Source: CAYXDR01 sp046498185 (GTDB lineage Bacteria; Desulfobacterota; DSM-4660; Desulfatiglandales; Desulfatiglandaceae). From it: 14,487 nt of DNA. Shown in pieces: positions 1-4,175 of the stretch. A model generated the notes under the pieces. It saw only the letters and a program-made list of their open reading frames with translations, did no database searches and was not told the origin of the DNA. The position numbers were made by a program, and so were the translations under genes. The DNA lies in assembly GCA_046498185.1 (NCBI GenBank), contig JAWOBE010000046.1, forward strand, positions 1 through 14,487, in the 5' to 3' direction. The first letter of the stretch is position 1; each line of letters begins with the position of its first letter.

Positions 1-257
1 CCCAGAACACTCGCTGCCTTGCTGATCGTGGCAATGGTTACGTTACAGGAATCTTCATTGAGGAGACGGTCCAAGGATGATCTGCTGGTGTTCATACGGC
101 TTGCCATCTCTGTCTTGGGTATGCCTCGTTCCTCCATCATGGCCTTAATCTGGTGTGCAAGGGTCTTTTTTAAGGCGTTCAACTGGACCTGCTCGTATAT
201 GTCTTCTTCCTGGAGAAAATCTTCAAACTTTTGTCCGACGTGCTTTTTGTTGATCAT
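1..257 (-). CDS. XRE-family HTH antitoxin (HigA-like), partial, runs off window start
   Basis: The minus-strand frame reads from an ATG at 257 to base 1 with no stop, giving at least 85 residues. After a polar N-terminus (MINKKHVGQKFEDFLQEE) comes a helix-turn-helix segment, IPKTEMASRMNTSRSSLDRL, followed by the LLNED...VTIATISKAASVLG tail seen in XRE antitoxins paired with Gp49/HigB-type toxins. In that family the antitoxin neutralises its partner and represses the operon. An ATG at 263 is also possible, but GGAGGG stands six bases before the ATG at 257 and abuts the upstream one, so 257 is preferred. The start overlaps the toxin stop by four bases (ATGA), implying translational coupling in toxin-first order. 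The C-terminus lies outside the window. The frame looks intact although its partner is damaged. The family call is secure; the name HigA is by analogy. Confidence 0.8.
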   Translation of the reverse strand, partial: MINKKHVGQKFEDFLQEEDIYEQVQLNALKKTLAHQIKAMMEERGIPKTEMASRMNTSRSSLDRLLNEDSCNVTIATISKAASVL

Positions 258-505
258 GCGCATCCCTCCATCTGCTTCTTTCGGTTCCGGGCAAGGTCGA
301 GATCCCGTTTTGGGATTTTGGTGGTTTTTTTAACAAAACCGTGAAGTAGGTACAACCGATCGGATTCTGAAAAGAATAGCACCCTTGCTATCCGGCCGCC
401 CGAAATTCTGGAACGTATCTCAAACATCCCATCGCCGATGGGCTCGCATTTGGGCGGCCCCTCCCTCAGGGCGCCTATCCAGATATGAGCTCTCAAACAC
501 GACAC
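254..505 (-). pseudogene. HigB/Gp49-type (RelE superfamily) toxin, N-terminally truncated or decayed
   Basis: The C-terminal two thirds matches RelE/HigB-superfamily Gp49-like toxins, which are ribosome-dependent mRNA interferases: a CEPIGDGMFEIRSRI strand, RIARVLFFSESDRLYLLHGF, then VKKTTKIPKRDLDLARNRKK. From the GTG at 505 the product is 83 residues against roughly 100-120 for the family, and the expected N-terminal helices are missing. Just upstream, a frame with a strong purine-rich site starts ATG ATA GTG GAA, hits TGA, and then reads SVVFESSYLD. That resembles a toxin N-terminus broken by a stop and a shift or deletion. The gene overlaps the antitoxin start by four bases. I infer an inactive toxin with a surviving antitoxin. 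A short divergent toxin starting at 505 cannot be excluded, but that GTG has no well-placed ribosome site. Confidence 0.65.
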
Positions 506-645
506 TTCATTCCACTATCATCTCCTCCCCATCACTATACCCTCAAATACCTCCACAAAAATATCACCACGCCAACTTCACTGCTGCGCACTCCCCGGCT
601 CCTTTTTAATGAGCATAAGCGGGTCCGTTTCCATTAGCGCCGGGG

Positions 646-777
646 TTTTCCCGCACGAACATCCTCCTCTACACCAGTGCTGGTGCACCGGTGCCCTCGA
701 ATCGAGGGTTCCCCGATGAGAGTCTTTTACCGATTTCGGCCCAAGGCCAAAATCGGTAAAGGAGTTACAAATTTGTA
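646..777. repeat. 132-bp structured dispersed repeat, copy 1
   Basis: This segment recurs at 2129-2260 at a constant offset of 1,483 bases, without gaps and with only about three mismatches, all near 668-676. It holds a perfect palindrome GCACCGGTGC (685-694), a 7-bp hairpin CCCTCGA-A-TCGAGGG (694-708), and a long hairpin at 726-760 with 16-bp arms (15 of 16 paired, the odd one a possible G-U) and a CAA loop. It ends exactly on the perfect palindrome TACAAATTTGTA (766-777). There is no coding potential and no T-run after the long stem. It could be a REP/MITE-like element or a structured RNA; I do not recognise a named family. Confidence 0.9.
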
Positions 778-822
778 TAAAATGGTGGATCCACCTCCAT
801 TATTGCGGAGCAATCCTTATCC

Positions 823-887
823 TGTAGGAGCGACGCCTATTGCTTCATGTTTCATGTTCTGTGGGAGCGGATTGCATCCGCGATATC
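823..887. repeat. TGTAGGAGCG-type hairpin repeats (two degenerate units)
   Basis: Two units of a REP-like motif lie here: TGTAGGAGCGACGCC at 823-837, and TGTGGGAGCGG leading into a hairpin GCGGAT-TGC-ATCCGC at 867-881. A related partial unit is at 3946-3960. Similar GTAGGAGCG... repeats are common between genes in many proteobacteria. The copies here are short and diverged, and no function is evident. Confidence 0.55.
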
Positions 888-959
888 CGCATGTTTCGGT
901 TGAAGAGCCGAAAAGATTGGGCCTCTCGCCCGCAAAGAACAGAGGGAAAAGCATGGGCC

Positions 960-999
960 GATACTCATCGGTGAATGGCGATGAGGATATACGCCCGGG
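960..999. repeat. 40-bp dispersed repeat with CTCATCG/CGATGAG stem, copy 1
   Basis: The segment recurs at 2073-2112, offset 1,113 bases, with two mismatches and no gaps. It contains the inverted pair CTCATCG and CGATGAG around an 8-base loop, followed by ATACGCCCGGG. This copy ends 10 bases beyond the stop codon of the TumE-family toxin gene, so the hairpin may also shape the 3' end of that transcript. There is no T-run, so I do not call a terminator. Confidence 0.8.
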
Positions 1000-1008
1000 G
1001 AAATGCAT

Positions 1009-1398
1009 TCAAGGCCATTTCATAATTCGAGAAATTTCTTCGAGAATATCGCGCAAATCAGGGTTGTTCGATGGGAGGATATTTGATTCGGTGGTTTGAT
1101 GCTTATGATGCGGATAGGTCGAAAGACCCAGTTTCCTATGATGTCCAGTATTGTCATAGCGAAAAATGAAATCGCCTGAGGGAGACATGTATTGATATGC
1201 ATACATAAATCTATCTGGCTGTAATTCAACATCTATAAACTCACGTATGTGAAGGGTCGAATTGTCTCTAAGATATACATCTGCACGGATAAACCCTTGA
1301 TAACTACTCCTCTTGTCAAATAAAATTTCAGAAGAAAAAACAAATGGGTTTGAATCAATGATATCTTTAAATTTCTGAAAATATATTTCAATTTTCAA
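1009..1398 (-). CDS. TumE-family (DUF6516) toxin of a type II toxin-antitoxin pair
   Basis: The 129-residue protein carries the hallmarks of the DUF6516 family, which includes the plasmid-stabilising toxin TumE: YQGFIRADVYLRD (33-45), an acidic EFIDVE segment, FRYDNTGHH (79-87), YPHHKH (95-100) and a C-terminal helix DLRDILEEISRIM. The histidine-rich FRYDN-HH...PHHKH motif is the strongest evidence. The molecular target is, as far as I know, not established, so toxin activity is inferred from family and pairing. The start is TTG at 1398, with AGAGG about eight bases upstream. This places it 11 bases inside the end of the antitoxin gene, a typical coupled arrangement. No better start lies upstream, and the next ATG would delete half the domain. 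The frame is intact with all motifs present, so the gene is likely functional. Confidence 0.82.
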   Translation of the reverse strand: MKIEIYFQKFKDIIDSNPFVFSSEILFDKRSSYQGFIRADVYLRDNSTLHIREFIDVELQPDRFMYAYQYMSPSGDFIFRYDNTGHHRKLGLSTYPHHKHQTTESNILPSNNPDLRDILEEISRIMKWP

Positions 1399-1678
1399 AT
1401 CGGATACCTCTGAGCGTTTCGGCTTTCTCCTTCAGCCTTTCCAGCATTCTGAATTCGCCGATCCACTCCACATACTCGAGATTTTCTTCCATTTCGTCAT
1501 TTTCAAAGCGATTGATGAATTCATCAGTGGTCAGGGAAAATTTCTTTTCGAAAAGACGTAAAGATTGTTCCGTTCTGTGTATCCCGGCATCCAGGAGCCT
1601 TAATTCATTATTTATAGCTGCTTCCACCAATGGCTTCAGTTGTCGCTTCTGGTTTGAAATCAGCCTTAGCTCGCCCAT
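1388..1678 (-). CDS. Antitoxin partner of the TumE-family toxin
   Basis: This is a 96-residue, charged, predicted all-helical protein. Its pattern, QLKPLVEAAINNELRLLDAG then RLFEKKFSLTTDEFINRF, and a closing EYVEWIGEFRMLERLKEKAE helix, matches the small proteins usually encoded just before DUF6516 toxins. There is no recognisable DNA-binding fold, so neutralisation by direct contact is inferred. The ATG at 1678 is preceded by GGAGAGG at suitable spacing. Its 3' end overlaps the toxin start by 11 bases, so the two are translated together. A putative promoter and a long inverted repeat lie immediately upstream. The pair sits between nested direct repeats, which suggests it can be lost or gained as a unit. 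The antitoxin role rests on gene order and general similarity, not on a motif with known chemistry. Confidence 0.72.
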   Translation of the reverse strand: MGELRLISNQKRQLKPLVEAAINNELRLLDAGIHRTEQSLRLFEKKFSLTTDEFINRFENDEMEENLEYVEWIGEFRMLERLKEKAETLRGIRFEN

Positions 1679-1715
1679 CTCTTCACCTCTCCTTTCCCTT
1701 CGATGATTGCCTTTG

Positions 1716-1761
1716 ATTATCTTGCAGCACGCCGATATTAAATTCTTTATCGGCGAGCTGC
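1716..1761 (-). promoter_or_regulatory. Putative promoter and operator of the TumE-family operon
   Basis: A GATAAT hexamer on the minus strand (1721-1716) could serve as a -10 box about 38 bases before the antitoxin ATG. Directly upstream are 14-base inverted arms, GCAGCACGCCGATA (1724-1737) and TATCGGCGAGCTGC (1748-1761), with a single A/A mismatch and a 10-base AT-rich spacer. The arms cover the spacer and -35 position of the candidate promoter, the classic place for an autoregulatory operator. The -35 match is poor. The same inverted repeat could be a hairpin of unrelated origin. Confidence 0.5.
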
Positions 1762-1855
1762 CTTAGTGGCATTAAAGGCAGAGTGTGGAAAAATAGTATG
1801 CGAGGGAAGCTCGAAAGTCAATAAATGGGAATGGTCGGTTTTGGCGTCTCAGAGC

Positions 1856-1910
1856 GGCGGTGTGAGTGTAAGTGTTCGTGGCGCCTGCGGCGTGGGGTTT
1901 GACTCGCGCA
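1856..1910. repeat. 55-bp dispersed repeat, copy 1
   Basis: This recurs at 4025-4079 (offset 2,169) with two mismatches and no gaps. The core is GTAAGTGTTCGTGGCGCC followed by TGCGGCGTGGGG and TTTGACTCGCGCA. The two copies are followed by different but similar CGCAAAGAA/CGCAAGGAA-type sequence, consistent with modular repeat blocks. Confidence 0.85.
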
Positions 1911-1967
1911 AAGCAGCAAGGCGCAAGGAACAGCAAGAAAGACAGTGGTCAGCCCGCACACCCGTAG

Positions 1968-1987
1968 GTCGGGTTTCCATACCCGAC
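1968..1987. repeat. GTCGGGT/ACCCGAC hairpin unit
   Basis: A perfect 7-bp stem, GTCGGGT and ACCCGAC, encloses the loop TTCCAT and is preceded by GTAG. A sister unit at 4156-4175 has the stem GCCGGGT/ACCCGGC with loop TTCATT. The two copies differ by a compensating pair change (T-A to C-G), so pairing appears to be maintained. This is a REP-like element. Confidence 0.75.
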
Positions 1988-2020
1988 ACCTTTTGTAGGT
2001 CAAAGATTCTAAGGGATTGT

Positions 2021-2063
2021 GACTCGCGCGAAGGCGCAGAGGCGCAGAAAACAGCAAGAACAG
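2021..2063. repeat. GACTCGCGC / AGGCGCAG degenerate repeat tract
   Basis: GACTCGCGC (2021-2029) followed by two AGGCGCAGA units and ACAGCAAGAAC. It echoes 1901-1937 (GACTCGCGC...AACAGCAAGAA) and 3987-4027 (CTAAGGGATT...GCGGAGGCGC). The unit CTAAGGGATT precedes the tract both here (2009-2018) and at 3987-3996. It resembles GCGGAGGCGCAGAG-type intergenic repeats seen in Desulfobacterota genomes. Confidence 0.6.
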
Positions 2064-2072
2064 CGGGATAAG

Positions 2073-2112
2073 GATACTCATCGGTGAAAGGCGATGAGGA
2101 CATACGCCCGGG
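2073..2112. repeat. 40-bp dispersed repeat with CTCATCG/CGATGAG stem, copy 2
   Basis: Direct-orientation copy of 960-999 with two substitutions. It lies 16 bases before copy 2 of the 132-bp element, whereas copy 1 lies 182 bases after copy 1 of that element, so the two families are nested on either side of the TumE-family pair. Confidence 0.8.
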
Positions 2113-2128
2113 AAAATAAACACGTTGA

Positions 2129-2260
2129 TTTTCCCGCACGAACATCCTCCACTGCACCCGTGCTGGTGCACCGGTGCCCTCGAATCGAGGGTTCCCCGAT
2201 GAGAGTCTTTTACCGATTTCGGCCCAAGGCCAAAATCGGTAAAGGAGTTACAAATTTGTA
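2129..2260. repeat. 132-bp structured dispersed repeat, copy 2
   Basis: Direct copy of 646-777 with about three mismatches. The long hairpin falls at 2209-2243 and the terminal TACAAATTTGTA palindrome at 2249-2260. The sequences flanking the two copies differ, so the boundaries are sharp on both sides. The identity is higher than expected for old neutral repeats, which implies recent duplication, gene conversion or selection on the structure. Confidence 0.9.
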
Positions 2261-2351
2261 GATAATAGGGGGAACCCTGTTTTTTTCCCTCACGGTGTAG
2301 GTCGTCATTGCCCCGATGGCCAGGTTAAAATGCCCCGGCGACAGAGTTAAG

Positions 2352-2534
2352 TTAGGGGTACCAATCCTGTGTTGAAAGGTCCATGTTTTTTCCTTTTTCA
2401 TCCTGCTTTTTTCTTTTATTTTCAGCTAGCCTTGCCGCGGCTTCCTTGAGCCGATAGCTCTTTCCCTCGAACTTGAGCAGATGCCCCCGATGGAGGAGGC
2501 GAAATAGAATAGAATGGAAGATCGGGCTCTCCAT
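2352..2534 (-). pseudogene. istB: Remnant of IS21-family IstB helper ATPase (C-terminal end)
   Basis: A minus-strand frame reads SPIFHSILFRLLHRGHLLKF then EGKSYRLKEAAARLAENKRK. This is the C-terminal signature of IstB, the AAA+ helper of IS21-family transposases (typically ...DRLLHHGH....GESYRLKE). Only about the last 60 residues are present. The P-loop, Walker B and most of the roughly 250-residue protein are absent, and upstream the frame runs into a hairpin repeat (2544-2586). No istA is in the window. The element is therefore a dead fragment. An ATG at 2534 exists but is probably not a genuine start. Confidence 0.7.
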
Positions 2535-2543
2535 CTCCGCCTC

Positions 2544-2586
2544 CGATACCCCCGTAGGTGAGCGTAGCGAACCGAAGGGGGTGTCG
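2544..2586. repeat. Hairpin repeat, CGATACCCCC / GGGGGTGTCG arms
   Basis: Ten-base arms (2544-2553 and 2577-2586, nine of ten complementary) enclose GTAGGTGAGCGTAGCGAACC. It lies at the point where the istB remnant stops resembling IstB, and 130 bases beyond the stop of the minus-strand ATPase gene. It could be the insertion that ended the IS copy, or a transcript-end hairpin for the ATPase gene; there is no T-run. The remaining bases to 2716 show nothing recognisable. Confidence 0.6.
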
Positions 2587-2716
2587 AAATTTCCTCTCCT
2601 GGTTCATGCGACAACTATCCTGGCACAGGGGGAATATAGCGTAAGAAGGCAACGGGCAACTGGTGTGGCTCACGTAGGATATCGTTGGTTCACATTGCTT
2701 TGAGATATCAGAAAAC

Positions 2717-3844
2717 TCAATCGGTCCAATGGCTTATCCAGGCACACATGACAGGGTCTGTCAGCCGGAAGGAGCCATCGGACTCTTTTTCTATAAGATC
2801 CATGGAGAGAAGCACGTGGACGGCACGCTGAGTGCCTCCGACGCTGAGTCCGTGGCGCTCCAGAAATTCCCGTGCATAGGGCAGATGCGGCGCTTCCAGT
2901 GCCATAGCTTTTAGAACGGTTCTTTGAACCAGGGTAAGCGCGCTCCATGTGGCCTCGAAATCCGCCGTTTCCATTTCAACCAAAGCCTTATAGGCGGATT
3001 GAACAATGGCGGCATCACATTCTTTTTGTGAGAGGTCCCATGCAATGGACGCGAGTTTCTGAACATAATAAGGATAGCCGCGGACCCTGTCGTAAATAGT
3101 CCCTGCAATTCCCTGGGGGCAAATTTTCCCGCTTCGTTCAAAATGTGCTCTTATGTAGTCGACAAAGTCGTTTCGTGGGACCTCTCCAAGGGGATATGCA
3201 AAAGCGCTTTTATAGAAAGCCCGGGATTTATCGGAAAACATTTCTTTCAGGATTCGCCTTCGACTTCCGACAAAAACGTAGGATATTTCCCTGTGAAGCT
3301 GGATGTGCGATCGAAAGAGCCCTTCGATGCGTTTTGATTCGGGCAGTTCCGTAATCTCCTGAAATTCATCCAATGCCACGCAGGCTGGAACCCCTCTGCT
3401 GGTAACGTAGCGGTAAAGACTTTCCAGAACATCTTCCAGCAGTGCCCCGGATTCATTGCTTTGATCGAGACGCACGGAAACACTGTAGCCATCGGGTTTG
3501 ATTTCAATGCTCGGGATCACGCGTTTAAAGAGATCTTTCAGCCGTTCCGCAAGAGTCTGCTGATTTACACCCCGGCCTATCCCCCTTATGAGGGCCGATG
3601 AGAAACGGGAAACCATATCCTTCTCGGAGAGTATGGGAAAAAGATCCACGTAGACAGTCAGCATGCCCTCTTGATCCAGCAGATCGAGGGTCTTTTTTAC
3701 CAGAGAGGTTTTGCCATATCTTCGGGGCGAAAAGAGAAGCACGTTATTTCCGTTTCGGGCATGGCGGACAAGATCCTGGATTTCCTTTTCCCTGTTGCAG
3801 AAGCTGTCGGCCTGAGCAATTGAAAGGCTGAATGGATTCGACAT
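2717..3844 (-). CDS. ATPase_2/STAND-like P-loop ATPase with C-terminal winged helix
   Basis: This 375-residue protein belongs to the archaeal-type ATPase_2 (AAA/STAND) group. Visible are an N-terminal FCNREKEI segment, Walker A SPRRYGKTSL (39-48), Walker B ACVALDEFQEI (154-164), a sensor-like YVFVGSRR (189-196), a YPYYVQ motif (258-263) typical of the ATPase_2 lid, and a C-terminal winged-helix-like part from about 300. Such proteins are NTP-driven switches; most have no known partner, and their functions range from regulation to defence or mobile-element biology. The ATG at 3844 has GGAG at good spacing and a strong promoter upstream. The gene stands alone next to repeat arrays and an IS remnant, hinting at an accessory role. 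No effector, nuclease or protease domain is fused, so I assign no pathway. The frame is complete with catalytic motifs intact. Confidence 0.85.
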   Translation of the reverse strand: MSNPFSLSIAQADSFCNREKEIQDLVRHARNGNNVLLFSPRRYGKTSLVKKTLDLLDQEGMLTVYVDLFPILSEKDMVSRFSSALIRGIGRGVNQQTLAERLKDLFKRVIPSIEIKPDGYSVSVRLDQSNESGALLEDVLESLYRYVTSRGVPACVALDEFQEITELPESKRIEGLFRSHIQLHREISYVFVGSRRRILKEMFSDKSRAFYKSAFAYPLGEVPRNDFVDYIRAHFERSGKICPQGIAGTIYDRVRGYPYYVQKLASIAWDLSQKECDAAIVQSAYKALVEMETADFEATWSALTLVQRTVLKAMALEAPHLPYAREFLERHGLSVGGTQRAVHVLLSMDLIEKESDGSFRLTDPVMCAWISHWTD

Positions 3845-3891
3845 GTTATCTCCAGATACTGTTTGTACCGCTTTTGAATTATGCTATCGCA

Positions 3892-3920
3892 ATTATTCAT
3901 AAAGAGTACCGTCTTGTCAA
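3892..3920 (-). promoter_or_regulatory. Sigma70-type promoter of the ATPase gene
   Basis: On the minus strand a perfect TTGACA (3920-3915) is followed after 17 bases by AATAAT (3897-3892), five of six to the -10 consensus. Transcription would start near 3885, leaving about a 40-base leader to the ATG at 3844. This is the best housekeeping-type promoter seen in the window. Confidence 0.65.
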
Positions 3921-3945
3921 CGATGATTTAATATTTTTCCACTAC

Positions 3946-3960
3946 TGTAGGAGCAACGTC
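3946..3960. repeat. TGTAGGAGC-type repeat unit, partial
   Basis: TGTAGGAGCAACGTC resembles the unit at 823-837 (TGTAGGAGCGACGCC) with two or three substitutions. It begins the repeat block that extends to the end of the MscS-family gene. Confidence 0.45.
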
Positions 3961-4024
3961 CTCGTCTCTATATCTGCTTGAAGACCCTAAGGGATTATTG
4001 GATCACGCGGAGGCGCCGCAGAGA

Positions 4025-4079
4025 GGCGGTGTAGGTGTAAGTGTTCGTGGCGCCTGCGGCGTGGGGTTTGACTCGCGCA
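4025..4079. repeat. 55-bp dispersed repeat, copy 2
   Basis: Copy of 1856-1910 with two substitutions in the first ten bases and otherwise identical. It lies in the same orientation, upstream of a GCCGGGT-type hairpin just as copy 1 lies upstream of the GTCGGGT hairpin, so the block order 55-bp module then hairpin is conserved with variable filler (57 versus 76 bases). Confidence 0.85.
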
Positions 4080-4155
4080 GGCCGGCGGCAGGCCGCAAAG
4101 AACTGCGGGAAAAGTCGGGAATGGAATCGCGACCTATCGACATCCGTGCATGTAG

Positions 4156-4175
4156 GCCGGGTTTCATTACCCGGC
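4156..4175. repeat. GCCGGGT/ACCCGGC hairpin unit overlapping the MscS-family stop codon
   Basis: Perfect 7-bp stem with loop TTCATT. The TAA stop codon of the minus-strand MscS-family gene occupies 4169-4167, at the loop edge, and the last residues of that protein are encoded by this stem and the adjoining CCGG-rich bases. The sister unit is at 1968-1987. It may act as a 3'-end stabilising or terminating hairpin. Confidence 0.7.

Larger units (their letters stand above)
506..1008. other. Gene-free interval filled with repeat modules
   Basis: Between the toxin remnant and the TumE-family toxin gene I see no convincing gene. Bases 506-645 include the decayed 5' end of the toxin (about 505-540) and otherwise nothing recognisable. 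From 646 on, the interval is repeat modules: the 132-bp element (646-777), a perfect palindrome GGTGGATCCACC just after it, a small ATTGC/GCAAT hairpin, two TGTAGGAGCG-type units, and the 40-bp module at 960-999. Open frames on both strands here are low-complexity readings of repeat DNA. Confidence 0.6.
1679..2351. other. Gene-free interval: operator region plus repeat mosaic and IS end
   Basis: From right to left of the antitoxin start, this interval holds the putative TumE-operon promoter and inverted repeat (1716-1761), then a run of repeat modules (1856-2260), then DNA that is probably the outer end of an IS21-family element (about 2262-2351). The IS-end assignment rests on two TGCCCCG-type motifs around GGCCAGGTTAAAATG near 2308-2340, in the non-coding position beyond the istB stop. 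Open frames on both strands in 1760-2260 are composed of repeat sequence and are not supported as genes. Confidence 0.6.
3845..4166. other. Intergenic interval: ATPase promoter plus repeat modules
   Basis: The part next to the ATPase gene holds its promoter (3892-3920). From 3946 to 4175 the interval is repeat DNA: a TGTAGGAGC unit (3946), CTAAGGGATT (3987-3996), a GCGGAGGCGC stretch, the 55-bp module (4025-4079), and the GCCGGGT hairpin that runs into the end of the MscS-family gene. No gene is supported. Confidence 0.6.

Noticed and set aside
726..760. Long hairpin in the 132-bp repeat as a transcription terminator
   Set aside because: No T-run follows on either strand, and no gene ends immediately beside it.
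677..1099. 140-codon plus-strand frame
   Set aside because: It is composed of the 132-bp repeat and other repeat modules, and runs antisense into the end of the TumE-family toxin gene.
1766..2171. Overlapping open frames on both strands of about 100 codons
   Set aside because: All consist of intergenic repeat modules that recur elsewhere in non-coding positions.
823..2260. Possible CRISPR-like array because of several repeated segments
   Set aside because: Repeat units differ in length and order, spacing is irregular, and no cas gene is nearby. They are dispersed REP-like modules.
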